Source: Leucobacter muris | Lineage (GTDB): Bacteria; Actinomycetota; Actinomycetes; Actinomycetales; Microbacteriaceae | NCBI RefSeq assembly: GCF_004028235.1 | Contig: NZ_CP035037.1 | Span: forward strand, 496,001-560,000 | Direction of reading: 5' to 3' | Length of the DNA stretch: 64,000 nucleotides | In this document: positions 37,680 to 47,103 of the stretch, piece by piece | How the letters are laid out: each line of letters opens with the position of its first letter | Position numbering within the stretch: the first letter of the stretch is position 1 | Translations under genes and position numbers: made by a program | The notes under the pieces: generated by a model | Told to the model about the DNA's origin: nothing | The model's input: the letters and a program-made list of their open reading frames with translations, nothing else | Databases searched by the model: none

Positions 37680-39137
37680 TCAGATGGTGCGGCACAGCGG
37701 CAGCGCTGCCGCGGTGAATGCCTGCGCTTGCTGGCCGACCAGCCTTCTCGTCTCGCAGGAGGACTGGATCGCGGCTTGCTCGATCTGCGCGACCGCCGCG
37801 TCGAGCTCGCCCGGGGTTGGTGCGGAGATGGAGACGAGGCCGACGACGCGGAGGATGCTGTGCCCCGCGGTCAGCTCGCTCTCCTGTTGCAGCACGTCTT
37901 GGAACTCCGCCGAGGCTTGGGTGTCTTCGACTTGCCCGATCTTCCGGCGCTGTGCGGCGTCGGCGATCATCTCGGTCTTCTTCTTCCGCAGATCGCGCGC
38001 GGCCTGGTCGGCGCGCACGGGGAGATAGTAGAGCGACAGGGAGCGGAGCACGCCGCCGGTGAGTACCAAGGGGGCGAGGAATCCGGGGAAGGTTTGTGCT
38101 CTCGGCCATTCGCTGATCCACAGCACCGCGTGGTGGGCGCTGTCGGAGCGCAGCCGATCCCACGCCTCGTTCACTGCGACCGGGCCGGCGGTGGCGAGGT
38201 CGCGGCCGAGCGCGCCGTGGCGTTCGAGGGCGGGGCCTGCGGCGGGGTCGTAGGCGGTGCGGAGGATCAGGGCGACATCGCCCGGGGTGAGCCAACCCGC
38301 GAAGGCGAGTTCCGCGCTGCGCAGCGCGGTCTGCAGCGACTGCATCTCCTGCCTGAGCACCGCCGCCGCACCCGCCATGCCGCCGCCTGCGGAGCGTATC
38401 TGCCGGGTGGCGGCGCGCATGTCGAGCGCGAGCGAGATGGTCGTCTGGTGGCGTTCGCCGGCGGGGCCGGCGCGCTCGATGAGTTCCCGGTAGGTGGTGG
38501 CCGCCCAGGAGTCGTCATCGGTGCCGTGCTGCCGCCACCATTCGGCAAGCCCCGACCCCGAATCGGGCAGGGTGCGTTCCATGACCTGGATGCGGGCGAT
38601 CCTGCCGGAGCGGCAGGCGGCGGCGAGGACGCGACCCCATCCGGTGACGCGGCGCTGCTGCTCGGCCGGGTCGAGGAGCACGAACGCCGGATGCTGCACC
38701 CGCAGCATCACGGTGAGGGTTTGCGCGTGCGGGTCGTGGATCATCGCCGTCCCGGTCTCGGGGTCGTGCCACTCGCGGAGGGCTGCGAGGTCGCCGGGGA
38801 GGGCGAGGGTGCCGGCCGGGCGGGGCCGGATCATGCGGCGGCGGTAGCGGGTCTGCTTCGCGCGGGTGCGCATGAGCCAGCGGGTGATGATTGGCGCCCA
38901 CTCGATGAGCTTGCGGCCGCTGACGGGCACCCACGCGATCGCCGCGAGCGTCAGCCACGCGGGCGACGACCAGGCAAGCCCAGCCCCGCCGCTCGTGTAC
39001 AGCGCGGTCACGACGATGAGGAGGGCGCAGGCGAGCACGATCAACTGCGAGATCGACAATCCGAGCAGGACGCCGCGGCGGGTCAACCTTGAGAACTGGA
39101 TCGTCTGCAGCTCGAACGGGGTGCTGGTGCTGGACAT
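37680..39137 (-). CDS. SCO6880-family conjugation protein (PrgI/VirB3-like N-terminus)
   Basis: The 485-residue protein starts with two adjacent membrane helices (residues about 25-65), preceded by a short FELQTIQFSRLTRRGV-type N-terminus. A long soluble region follows that resembles the N-terminal domain of VirB4 ATPases (WISEWPRAQTFPGFLAPLVL) but has no P-loop. SCO6880-like proteins are regular partners of the separately encoded VirB4-type ATPase in actinobacterial elements. It is the first visible gene of the leftward transfer cluster. Confidence 0.82.
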   Translation of the reverse strand: MSSTSTPFELQTIQFSRLTRRGVLLGLSISQLIVLACALLIVVTALYTSGGAGLAWSSPAWLTLAAIAWVPVSGRKLIEWAPIITRWLMRTRAKQTRYRRRMIRPRPAGTLALPGDLAALREWHDPETGTAMIHDPHAQTLTVMLRVQHPAFVLLDPAEQQRRVTGWGRVLAAACRSGRIARIQVMERTLPDSGSGLAEWWRQHGTDDDSWAATTYRELIERAGPAGERHQTTISLALDMRAATRQIRSAGGGMAGAAAVLRQEMQSLQTALRSAELAFAGWLTPGDVALILRTAYDPAAGPALERHGALGRDLATAGPVAVNEAWDRLRSDSAHHAVLWISEWPRAQTFPGFLAPLVLTGGVLRSLSLYYLPVRADQAARDLRKKKTEMIADAAQRRKIGQVEDTQASAEFQDVLQQESELTAGHSILRVVGLVSISAPTPGELDAAVAQIEQAAIQSSCETRRLVGQQAQAFTAAALPLCRTI

Positions 39138-39221
39138 GATCGTTCACCCCTCCGATCCGGCGCCGGATGGCGGGAGCACGGCGGGCGGCTGCTGGGTCTG
39201 CGCGGTCGCCGGGATCTCCAC

Positions 39222-39422
39222 GCCACCTCTACGGATCTCATACGCATCACCATCTACGTTGTCGGCCTCAGCGAAGATCGACTTCCGCTCATCCGAGCAG
39301 CCAGGGACCAGTTCTTGGGCAACAGCGATACCCCGCCTGCATCCGCTCTGCTCGGCGTCGAATCACTATTCCATCCCGATGTGCTGGTCGAAGTCGATGC
39401 CATCGTGAGCCTTCCGAGCTGA
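39222..39422 (+). pseudogene. C-terminal remnant of a RidA-like protein
   Basis: An open frame without start encodes LIRITIYVVGLSEDR, then LGVESLFHPDVLVEVDAIV and a stop. This matches the second half of RidA/YjgF enamine deaminases, including the LVEVDA strand. The N-terminal half is missing. It lies between the conjugation cluster and the methyltransferase and looks like leftover chromosomal or plasmid cargo. Confidence 0.65.
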
Positions 39423-39458
39423 GCACACCCAACGGACCGCCTGATTCATTTCTTATAG

Positions 39459-40538
39459 TTACTGAATTGCTGCCCAAGCCTGTAGCGGTAGTACGCCGTT
39501 CCCGAGCGCGCTAAGCTGCTGGTTCACCGTGAGCGGCTCCGCTGGATCAGTCACCCAACCTCGCGGGAGCCCCATTAGCCATTCCACGAACTCAGGTGCC
39601 GGTCTGGCACCGGTCTTGTTGTTCAGGAGCGCGGGTGCGGGCGCAGCTCGTCCGGTGATGTGCTCCCATCGAGCTATAGCGTCGGCGTACCTTCCCCAGC
39701 GGTGAAGATGCCGTCGATCAGGTCCCACAGCGTCTCCGATTCGGCTCTCCATTTCGGTGAGCCATGCGGCCCGTTGAGGGCGAGGTCGATCACCTGGTGC
39801 GAGAGCGCGATGGTTCCCCGGCGTGCCCGCACTTGATCCAGGTTCTCCCCACCCCGTGCTGCGTCGGAGGCGAGCGGGGTTCGGAACAGTGGCACGGGCG
39901 AGGATGAAGACGCGGAACCGGGGATGCGGAGCGCCGACGAGGGAAGCGGGTAGGCCGATCCATCGTGCGTCATACCCGAGGTCGGCCAGGTCTCCGAGTA
40001 CGGCGCCGAGCGCCCGGAGAGGTCGAGCTGGCTGGTTTCCCAGACCCCAGAGGTCGGGTTCCAGGTGGCGAAGGGTTGCGGGGTCAGGGGTTGCACGTTC
40101 GTCTCCTTGAGGGGTTGCATCTTCGTGGGTTGCTCGGATCGCTGAGGCTGAGAGCAGGCCGCGCACGTTCTCGATCACGACCCATTCGGGGCGGAGCTGG
40201 TCGATGGCATCGGCCATGTTCGCCCAGAGCCCGGAGCGCGTGCCGGGCGCGAGGCCGGCCATCTTCCCCACGGTGGAGACGTCCTGGCAGGGGAACCCGC
40301 CGCAGAGGATGTCCACCGGCTCGACGGTGCGCCAGTCGATCATGGTGATGTCGCCGAGGTTGGGCGCGTCCGGCCAGTGATGGGAGAACACGCGGCTCAC
40401 GGGTTCGTTGATCTCGGAGAACCAGATCGTGCGTGCCCCGAAGACGTGCTCGACGGCGAGGTCGAGGCCACCATAGCCGGAGAACAGCGACCCGACCTTG
40501 AGCGGTTTTGCAGCGGGCATTTTGGGAGGTGTGGGCAT
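39459..40538 (-). CDS. DNA (cytosine-5) methyltransferase, orphan
   Basis: The 359-residue enzyme has the C5-MTase motifs in order: SLFSGYGGLDLA (motif I), GGFPCQDVS (motif IV, catalytic Cys84), ENVRG (motif VI), a PHPRFRVF segment (motif VIII) and QLSALGNGV (motif X). No restriction endonuclease gene is adjacent. It may protect the element from host restriction on entry. The target-recognition region between motifs VIII and X is rich in Arg/Pro; the recognised site cannot be predicted. Confidence 0.88.
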   Translation of the reverse strand: MPTPPKMPAAKPLKVGSLFSGYGGLDLAVEHVFGARTIWFSEINEPVSRVFSHHWPDAPNLGDITMIDWRTVEPVDILCGGFPCQDVSTVGKMAGLAPGTRSGLWANMADAIDQLRPEWVVIENVRGLLSASAIRATHEDATPQGDERATPDPATLRHLEPDLWGLGNQPARPLRALGAVLGDLADLGYDARWIGLPASLVGAPHPRFRVFILARATVPNPARLRRSTGWGEPGSSAGTPGNHRALAPGDRPRPQRAAWLTEMESRIGDAVGPDRRHLHRWGRYADAIARWEHITGRAAPAPALLNNKTGARPAPEFVEWLMGLPRGWVTDPAEPLTVNQQLSALGNGVLPLQAWAAIQ

Positions 40539-40910
40539 TGGGGTTCCTGCCGGTCGGCGATCCCAGCAGCACCCCTCTACCGAGGTTCCAGCGCGCCGAG
40601 CTGATCACCTCACAGGTGCACGCCGCCAAACCCGCGCCCAGCTCACCCCGGCACCTCACCCGCAGACCCGGGCCCCGCTCCCGCTCCCAATATCGCCCTC
40701 ACCGCCACCGCATCGCCGGCCACCGCTCCGCTTCCCTCCCGAGCCTCCACGCGTCTTGCAGATGCGGTTTCGCAAGCCTTGTTCACGTCAGGAGTCACGC
40801 CCGCGTCAATCCGCCGAAGTCTCAGGTCGGTCGACCTAGATATGACGGTGCGAGCCTGCTTCCCGAATGCGACTGGAATGGGTGAGATACCGACGCACCT
40901 TCCCATATGA
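40539..40910. other. Noncoding gap between the methyltransferase and the relaxase remnants
   Basis: No convincing coding sequence is found on either strand. The left half is C-rich low-complexity sequence, and the right half includes a short GTCGGTCGACCTAG palindrome-like stretch at about 40,830. This is where a promoter for the lost relaxase gene would lie. Confidence 0.5.
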
Positions 40911-41051
40911 CGGTGTCGATCATGGTGATGACCACTGGTGATGGGTACCGCTATCTGTTCAACTCGGTCGTGACCTGCGCTGGCGACCGCGATGTGGCCG
41001 CCGCGTCAACGAGGTGGTGCCGGGAATCTGGAACGCTCCTCTGACCAGATA
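40911..41051 (+). pseudogene. TrwC/MobF relaxase, 5' fragment 1
   Basis: The frame starts MTVSIMVMTTGDGYRYLF, with NSVVTCAGDRDVAAAS next. It then degrades to TRWCRESGTLL before a TGA. This lines up with the relaxase N-terminus at 45,605 (VMSAGDGYKYLL, GDGDRSLSTPLTRYYAE), including the position of the catalytic tyrosine pair, here replaced by Trp-Cys. It is a decayed N-terminal fragment of about 40 codons. Confidence 0.7.
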
Positions 41052-41053
41052 GC

Positions 41054-41103
41054 GGGTTGCGCGAGGTTTCGCACCGCAACCCCCGATGCAACCCCTGGTT
41101 GCA
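41054..41103. repeat. Cluster of two inverted repeats, oriT-like
   Basis: GGGTTGCG (41,054-41,061) pairs with CGCAACCC (41,075-41,082). TGCAACC (41,087-41,093) pairs with GGTTGCA (41,097-41,103). Both share the GGTTGC word. The cluster lies between two 5' fragments of relaxase genes, a place where an origin of transfer is expected. That role is inference. Confidence 0.5.
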
Positions 41104-41121
41104 ACGCGAGAGGAGGCGGTC

Positions 41122-41240
41122 TCGACGCGCGTGACGAGCGCCGACGACGGCTACAGGAATCTACTGCACCCCGTGGGCGTGATGATGCTGACCGGAGCTT
41201 TTCGGCGCCGCCGCCCCGCTACTTTGCCGAAGCCGGCCCT
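41122..41240 (+). pseudogene. TrwC/MobF relaxase, 5' fragment 2
   Basis: The stretch reads STRVTSADDGYRNLLHPVG, then in another frame DDADRSFSAPPPRYFAEAGPF. It is parallel to the relaxase N-terminus MRVMSAGDGYKYLLRSV, then GDGDRSLSTPLTRYYAEVG, encoded at 45,617. It has at least one frameshift and no start. It is the second of three such fragments and borders the metal-transporter block on its left. Confidence 0.65.
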
Positions 41241-41365
41241 TTCCGTCCTCTGACTCGGCTCCGGCCCCACCCAACTTGATCGAGGCCGCTCATCGCGGGC
41301 GTGGAAAACCGAACGGCCGGTGAACGCCACCTTCACGGTCAGCTGGGTTCAGCGGTCGTCTCCGC

Positions 41366-42094
41366 TCAGCCAACAGCGACGCCGAAGAGCAGGCCGATGA
41401 GGTAAGTCGCAATCATCGTCGCTGAGCCCATCACCACGTTCCGGAGGATGGCCCGGCCGCGCGGGGCCCCGCCGAGGGCGGCGCTGATCCAGCCGGTGAG
41501 GAACAAGCCGATCACCACTGCAACCGCGGCGATCCAGACGCGATTCTCGCCGAATGGCAAAAGGATCATTACGAGCGGGATGAGCGCTCCCAGCGCGAAC
41601 GAGACGAATGACGAGACAGCCGCCGCCCAGGGGCTGGTGAACTCTTCGGGGTCGATTCCAAGTTCAACCTCTGCATGGGCTGCGAGGGCGTCCTTCGCGG
41701 TGAGCTCGACCGCGACCTGATGCGCGAGGTCGTCCGAGAGCCCACGCTGACGGTAGAAGCCGGCGAGTTCTTCGAGTTCTTCCTGAGGTATGGTCTCGAG
41801 TTCCCATTTCTCCTTGGCGATCAGCGCCTTCTCGGTATCGCGCTGGGTGCTCACCGAAACGTACTCGCCTCCGGCCATCGAGAATGCGCCAGCGACCACT
41901 GCGGCGATTCCTGCCGTGGCGATCGCGAGAACGTTGTTCGGGGTCGCCGCTGTGACACCGATCACGACGCCAGCGGTCGAGACGATGCCGTCGTTCGCTC
42001 CCAGTACCCCGGCGCGCAGCCAGTTGAGTCGCTGGCCGGTGCCCCGGTCGTGAGGTTCGCCGGGATGGGCTTGGGGTGCTGTTTTTCTAGCCAT
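41366..42094 (-). CDS. VIT1/CCC1-family metal transporter
   Basis: The 242-residue protein has the VIT core: LRAGVLGANDGIVSTAGVVIG, then AGAFSMAGGEYVSVSTQ, a cytoplasmic acidic helix pair with ETIPQEELEELAGFY, and three further C-terminal helices. Relatives move Fe(II) or Mn(II) out of the cytoplasm. It is the last gene of a leftward run with the P-type ATPase (24 bases upstream) and chrA. Confidence 0.87.
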   Translation of the reverse strand: MARKTAPQAHPGEPHDRGTGQRLNWLRAGVLGANDGIVSTAGVVIGVTAATPNNVLAIATAGIAAVVAGAFSMAGGEYVSVSTQRDTEKALIAKEKWELETIPQEELEELAGFYRQRGLSDDLAHQVAVELTAKDALAAHAEVELGIDPEEFTSPWAAAVSSFVSFALGALIPLVMILLPFGENRVWIAAVAVVIGLFLTGWISAALGGAPRGRAILRNVVMGSATMIATYLIGLLFGVAVG

Positions 42095-42118
42095 GGCTCG
42101 GTGCCTCCATAGTGATTC

Positions 42119-44086
42119 TCAGTGGGTTCGCTGGCGCTCTCGGCCTGTCAGCGGTGTGCGCTGTGCGCCGTCTGCGTTGGCTCGCGACGCCTTGAGTTTG
42201 CGCTCGGCGCGCGGGCCGACGGCGCGCAGCGCGCCCAGAATCGCGACGAGGTCGACGACTTCTTGGAGCCAGGCCCCGATCAACGCGGGAAGGAACCCGA
42301 ACGCTGCGACGAGCATGAGACCCACGCTGATGATGATGCCGAGCCAGATGCTCTGGAGAGCGATCCGCACCGTGTCCTTTCCCACGCGTACCGCCAGGGG
42401 GAGGGAAGCGAGGGTGTCGTACCGGTTCACAATGTCGGCGGACTCGCTCGCGGCGGTCGCGCCCCGAGCCCCCATCGCGAAACCGATATCGGCAGCGGCG
42501 AGCACCGGGGCGTCGTTGAGGCCGTCGCCGACCATGATGAGCGGCCTGGGCTGCACCGTGCTCACGATGCGTACTTTGTCGGAGGGCCGGCACTCGGCGT
42601 GCACCTCGTCGATGCCGAGGCTCGCGGCGATCGGCTCGGCAGTGGTCGCCACGTCGCCGGTGACCATGAGCGTGCGTTCGATCCCGAGCCCGTGCAGCTC
42701 GTGGAGCGCCTGCGCAGCCTCGTCCCGCGTCTGGTCGCGCATCACGATCGCGCCCGCGAAGCGGTCGTCGACGGCGACGTAGATCGCGAGCTCCCCGGGC
42801 TCCAGCGGGGCGAGCGCGAGGGTCGGGGCGAACTCGCGGAGCCAGGAGGGCTTGCCTACCCGTACCGTCGCCACCGCACCGTTTGTGCTGTCGGACGCGA
42901 ACTGCGCGGCGACGCCGTTGGTGGCGATCTCCTCGGCTCCGAGCACTTCCAGCAGCGGATATCCGTGCTGCTTGGCCGCCGCGACGACCGATTCTGCGAG
43001 CACGTGGGACGAGTACACCTCGGCCGATGCGGCGAACCGGAGCACGCTCATCTCGTCGAAGCCGGGCTCAGCAAGGATGCGTTCGAGCACGGGCCGCCCG
43101 GTCGTGATGGTGCCGGTCTTGTCGAACGCCGCGGAGCGTACCCGCGAGAGCTGTTCGAGAGTGCCGCCGCCCTTCACGATAAGCCCGAAGCGCGCAGCCC
43201 GGCTCATGCCGCCGAGGAACGCGACCGGTGCGGCGATCAGCAGGGGGCACGGCGTTGCGACCACCAGCACCTCGGCGAATCTGACCGCCTCCCCGCTGGC
43301 CACCCATGCAACGCCCGCGATGACGAGCGAGAGTACCGTGAACGGCACCGCATAGCGATCGGCGAGCCGCACCACTTTCGCCTTGCTGCCCGCGGCCTGC
43401 TCGACCAAACGCACGATCTGCTGGTACTCGCTGTCTGAGGCGAGCGCGACAGCCCGCATCGTGACCGCACTCGCACCGTTCACCACTCCGCTGGAGACGC
43501 GCTCGCCCGCCACGCGCTCGACCGGCAGGCTCTCACCCGTGAGCGAGGATTCATCGAGCACAGCATGCTCTGACACGAGCACCGCGTCGACCGGTACGAG
43601 CGCGCCGGGCCGTACAAGCAGCAGATCGCCGACCTCGACGGCTTCGACCGGCACGTCCTCGGCGACCGCCTCGAGGGTTGAGCGGCCCGCCGGGGCGGCC
43701 TCGTCGCGCAGCAGCCTGGTGGCCTGCTGCGGGGCTTTGCGCAGCAGCGCGGTGAGCTCGCGCTTGGAGCGGTTCTCAGCGTAGTCTTCGAGGGCCGCGC
43801 CGCCGGTGAGCATGAGCACGACCACGAGCGCGGCCCACGGCTCACCGACGAGCACAGCCGCAGTGATCGCGGTGACCGCGAGGATGTCGAGCCCGGCGTG
43901 GCCTTTGAGGAGCTGGCGGATCATGCCGACCGCCTCCCACGCTGCGATCGCCAGCGCATACGCGCCGACGAGCCACGGGGCGGTTTCTCGGGCAGGGGTG
44001 GTGAGCAGGATCAGGCCGACCATCGCGATCAGCAGGGTCGCGAACACCAGCGGATACGCCTTGGCTGCGGCAGAAACTCGTCTCAC
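42119..44086 (-). CDS. P1B-type heavy-metal-transporting ATPase
   Basis: The 655-residue pump has the actuator loop DESSLTGESLPVE, the transmembrane motif ATPCPLL, the phosphorylation motif DKTGTIT and the hinge MVGDGLNDAPVL. It lacks an N-terminal metal-binding domain. TPC in place of the commoner CPC or CPx pattern leaves the metal uncertain (Zn, Cd or Co are candidates). GTG 44,086 is taken as the start because the sequence further upstream is unlike the family. Confidence 0.85.
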   Translation of the reverse strand: MRRVSAAAKAYPLVFATLLIAMVGLILLTTPARETAPWLVGAYALAIAAWEAVGMIRQLLKGHAGLDILAVTAITAAVLVGEPWAALVVVLMLTGGAALEDYAENRSKRELTALLRKAPQQATRLLRDEAAPAGRSTLEAVAEDVPVEAVEVGDLLLVRPGALVPVDAVLVSEHAVLDESSLTGESLPVERVAGERVSSGVVNGASAVTMRAVALASDSEYQQIVRLVEQAAGSKAKVVRLADRYAVPFTVLSLVIAGVAWVASGEAVRFAEVLVVATPCPLLIAAPVAFLGGMSRAARFGLIVKGGGTLEQLSRVRSAAFDKTGTITTGRPVLERILAEPGFDEMSVLRFAASAEVYSSHVLAESVVAAAKQHGYPLLEVLGAEEIATNGVAAQFASDSTNGAVATVRVGKPSWLREFAPTLALAPLEPGELAIYVAVDDRFAGAIVMRDQTRDEAAQALHELHGLGIERTLMVTGDVATTAEPIAASLGIDEVHAECRPSDKVRIVSTVQPRPLIMVGDGLNDAPVLAAADIGFAMGARGATAASESADIVNRYDTLASLPLAVRVGKDTVRIALQSIWLGIIISVGLMLVAAFGFLPALIGAWLQEVVDLVAILGALRAVGPRAERKLKASRANADGAQRTPLTGRERQRTH

Positions 44087-44171
44087 GCTGCAAGCTTCCC
44101 AGATCGCGGGCGTCGGCGCATCGCAGGCGAGCCTTGCCTCAGCATGCTTCGGTCTCGGCCGAGGGCGTGGT

Positions 44172-45464
44172 TCAGAGCAGCAGCGCCCCCAGCCCAGCAG
44201 CACCGAGCACCACGGCCCAAGCGGGAGCCTTCCACGCGGTCAGTGCGACGAATGCCACTGCGACGATTACGAGAGAGTGCGGTCCGGTGACGCCCTCGGT
44301 GAACACCGGATCGTACAGGGCCGCCGCGAGCAGGCCGACGACTCCCGCATTCACGCCCTTCAGCGCTCGCTGCACCCTCGGGGCTCGGCGCAGCCGATTC
44401 CAGAGCGGCAGTACGCCGATGATGAGGAGGGCCGAGGGGAGGAAGATCGCGACGAGGGCGATCGATGCTCCGAGCGCCCCCGAGGGGCCGCTCGTCGTGA
44501 CCGCGCCAAGGAAAGCGGAGAACGTGAACAACGGACCAGGCACCGCCTGCGCGGCTCCGTACCCGGCCAGGAACGCGCCGGGCTCTACGAGCCCTGTCTG
44601 CACCGTCTCCGCCTGCAGGAGCGGCAGCACGACATGGCCGCCCCCGAACACGAACGAGCCCGCACGGTAGAAGAGGTCGAACAGACTGAGTGCCGCATCT
44701 CCTGTCGCTGTTGCGAGGATCGGGAGGGTCACCAGCAGCAGGGCGAACGCGATCAGGCAGCCGATCGAGACGCCCCGGTGCAGGCGCACCGGAAATCGAT
44801 CCTCAGTCCTGGCGGGTGCCCCGGTGTGCGCGGTGCGCGCAAGGAACAGCAACCCGGCGATGCCCGCGGCGATCATGGCACCAAGCATCGCGAGCGGGCC
44901 CGGCACGAGCAGCACGAGCACCATGACCGCGACCGCGATCGTCGCGCGACGAGCATCGGGGGTGAGCGATCTTGCCATGGCGAGCACAGCGTGGGCGACT
45001 ACCGCGACCGCAGCCGCCTTCAAACCGAGTACCCAGCCCGCCTGCGAGAGATCCCCGCTCGCGCCGATACCGAGCGCGAAAGCGAAAAGCAGCATGGCTG
45101 AGGGGAGCGTGAAGCCGGCCCAGGCGGCGAGCATGCCGAGGATACCGGCGCGCTGCAGGCCGATCGCCATGCCGACCTGACTCGACGCCGGCCCGGGCAG
45201 GAACTGGCACAGCGCGACGAGATCCGCGTAGGCGCGGTCACTGAGCCATCCTCGCCGCTCGACGAACTCGGTGCGGAAATAGCCGAGGTGAGCGACCGGC
45301 CCGCCAAACGACGTCAACCCGAGCCGCAGGAACACGAGGAAGACCCGTCCCGATGAACCCGGGAATGGGCGAGACGCAACTGAATCAGGGAGTCCCACCC
45401 CACCAAGTCTGCCGTTGAGCCCGCGCTCTGGAAAGCAACTCGCCAGCTGACACCTAACGTTCAT
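44172..45464 (-). CDS. chrA: ChrA-type chromate transporter
   Basis: The protein is about 430 residues with ten or more hydrophobic segments and two homologous CHR halves. It has FLRLGLTSFGGPVAHLGYF with LCQFLPGPASSQ in the first, and FGGGHVVLPLLQ with QAVPGPLFTFSAFLG in the second. ChrA exports chromate, often by an antiport mechanism. The start is uncertain: ATG 45,464 is used, but no good ribosome-binding site precedes it and a downstream GTG near 45,402 also fits. It heads the three-gene metal run. Confidence 0.85.
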   Translation of the reverse strand: MNVRCQLASCFPERGLNGRLGGVGLPDSVASRPFPGSSGRVFLVFLRLGLTSFGGPVAHLGYFRTEFVERRGWLSDRAYADLVALCQFLPGPASSQVGMAIGLQRAGILGMLAAWAGFTLPSAMLLFAFALGIGASGDLSQAGWVLGLKAAAVAVVAHAVLAMARSLTPDARRATIAVAVMVLVLLVPGPLAMLGAMIAAGIAGLLFLARTAHTGAPARTEDRFPVRLHRGVSIGCLIAFALLLVTLPILATATGDAALSLFDLFYRAGSFVFGGGHVVLPLLQAETVQTGLVEPGAFLAGYGAAQAVPGPLFTFSAFLGAVTTSGPSGALGASIALVAIFLPSALLIIGVLPLWNRLRRAPRVQRALKGVNAGVVGLLAAALYDPVFTEGVTGPHSLVIVAVAFVALTAWKAPAWAVVLGAAGLGALLL

Positions 45465-45604
45465 ATTGGTTCGCATGACTCCGAAACGCATTTGCCTCCT
45501 TGCTCCCGGATCTACCCCGTTCCCCTCCAGTGCTCTCGGCAACAAGATGGAAGCCGTCTGGAGCTCAGGGCTTGAGCCAAGCCTCGGATTCCTACCTATC
45601 GGAT

Positions 45605-46244
45605 GTGACGGTTTCGATGCGCGTGATGAGCGCCGGCGACGGCTACAAGTATCTGCTGCGCTCCGTCGTTGCAGGCGACGGCGACCGGAGCCTTTCGACG
45701 CCGCTGACTCGCTACTATGCCGAGGTCGGGAATCCTCCCGGCAGCTGGCTCGGCTCTGGCCTCGCCCAGCTCGGCGAAGGTCGCATCACTCCCGGCGAGG
45801 AGGTATCGGAGCAGCAGCTCCAGCTCCTCATCGGGATGGGCTGCGACCCGGTGACAGGCGACCCGCTCGGCCGCGCCTACCCGGTGTACAAGACCCCGGC
45901 CGAGCGCATCGCCGAGCGCGTCGAAGCCCTCGACTCCGACCTTGGCCCGGCCTCGCGTGCGGAAGCGATCGCTGAGATCGGAGCCGAAGAACACGCGCGC
46001 GGCACCAGGAAGGCCGTCGCCGGATACGACTACACCTTCTCCTTGCCGAAGTCGGCGTCGGTGCTGTGGGCGGTCGCCGATGCCGGCACCCAAGCGCTCA
46101 TCGCCGAGGCGCATCACGCGGCGATCGCCGAGGTGATCGACTTCATGGAACGAGAAGTCGCCGCGACCCGCGTTGGTATGACCGGTGCCGACGGCGGCGC
46201 TGTCGCGCAGGTCGATACCTTCGGGCTCGCTGCGACCGCCTATG
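45605..46244 (+). pseudogene. TrwC/MobF relaxase, 5' fragment 3 (about 213 residues)
   Basis: The frame starts at GTG 45,605 and shows a well-preserved MobF N-terminus. It has RVMSAGDGYKYLLRSV, then the catalytic tyrosines in TPLTRYYAEVGNPPG, and AGYDYTFSLPKSASVLWAV. The family pattern stops at FGLAATAYD, exactly where the S8 peptidase sequence begins. The HxH metal-binding motif that should follow is missing. A relaxase cut here cannot nick DNA. The junction marks a deletion or recombination point. Confidence 0.85.
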
Positions 46245-47103
46245 ACTGCGGACGGTCTCCCGAGGATCGCACTGCTGGATGGCTTGCCATTCGTCAATCA
46301 CGATGCGCTTGCTGGACGCCTTGCCGTTGACGACCCCGATGATCTCGCTAAGGATTCGCGGTGGCGGCACGGCATCACGGAACCGGGATGGCTTCGCTCA
46401 TCATCCACGGCGACCTCTCATCTCCAAGCACCCCGCTCGATCGCAAGCTCTATGTACGCCCGATTCTGCGTCCACACAGTTTCCTCACCGGAGTTGAGCA
46501 CGTCCTCGACGAGGAACTCTTCCCTGATTTACTGCATCGAGCAATCCGACGCATTGTCGAGAGCGACGCAGGCCGACCACCCGCCGCTCCCAGCGTGCGC
46601 ATCATCAATCTCTCAATCGGCGCAGAGTCTCGAGCGCTCGTACGGAAGATGAGCCCACTCGGCCGTCTCTTGGACTGGCTAGCCGTCGAGCTGAACCTGT
46701 TGTTTGTTGTGAGCGCCGGAAACCACAGCCGCCCGCTGATGATTCCCACCACAGCGGTACTCAACGCTGACGATGCTCTGATCGGAGCCGTCAAGGCCGC
46801 ACGCGCGACTAGCCGTCAGCGTGGGATCCTTCCACCTGGCGACTCGTTGAACGCGCTCACAGTCGGAGCCATTCACTCCGACTCAAGCGGAGAGATCGAA
46901 CTCCCAGATGGCGTATGGAACCTCACTGAGGATGGGATGCCAGCCCACTACAGCGCGATCGGCCCTGGCGTCGGCCGATCGATCAAGCCCGATCTCTACC
47001 ACGAGGGTGGTCGAGTGCTCTACTCTCGACCGATCGTCGAACCAGGCGCCGAACACGTCGAACTGCGACCTTTACATACCCCGGCCACCGCACCGGGGAC
47101 CAA
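46242..47103 (+). pseudogene. S8 subtilisin-like peptidase, fragment 1 (Asp and His regions; frameshift)
   Basis: The sequence begins in frame MTADGLPRIALLDGLPF, where Asp13 is the catalytic Asp. It loses frame at 46,355-46,356, and continues one frame over as FAVAARHHGTGMASLIIHG with the catalytic His (about 46,376). Adding one T restores DFAVAARHHGTG. The N-terminal domain of the family is absent, cut at the relaxase junction. The fragment ends at the target duplication GGGACCAA of IS256 copy 2. The family resembles the protease of ATPase-protease defence pairs (IetS-like); this is inference. Confidence 0.8.
47096..47103. repeat. Target-site duplication of IS256 copy 2
   Basis: GGGACCAA here is repeated at 48,489-48,496, directly after the element. 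Confidence 0.95.

Noticed and set aside
42122..43438. Long plus-strand open frames across the metal-transporter genes
   Set aside because: They are antisense to well-supported transporter genes and show His/Arg/Glu-rich composition typical of GC-rich shadow frames.
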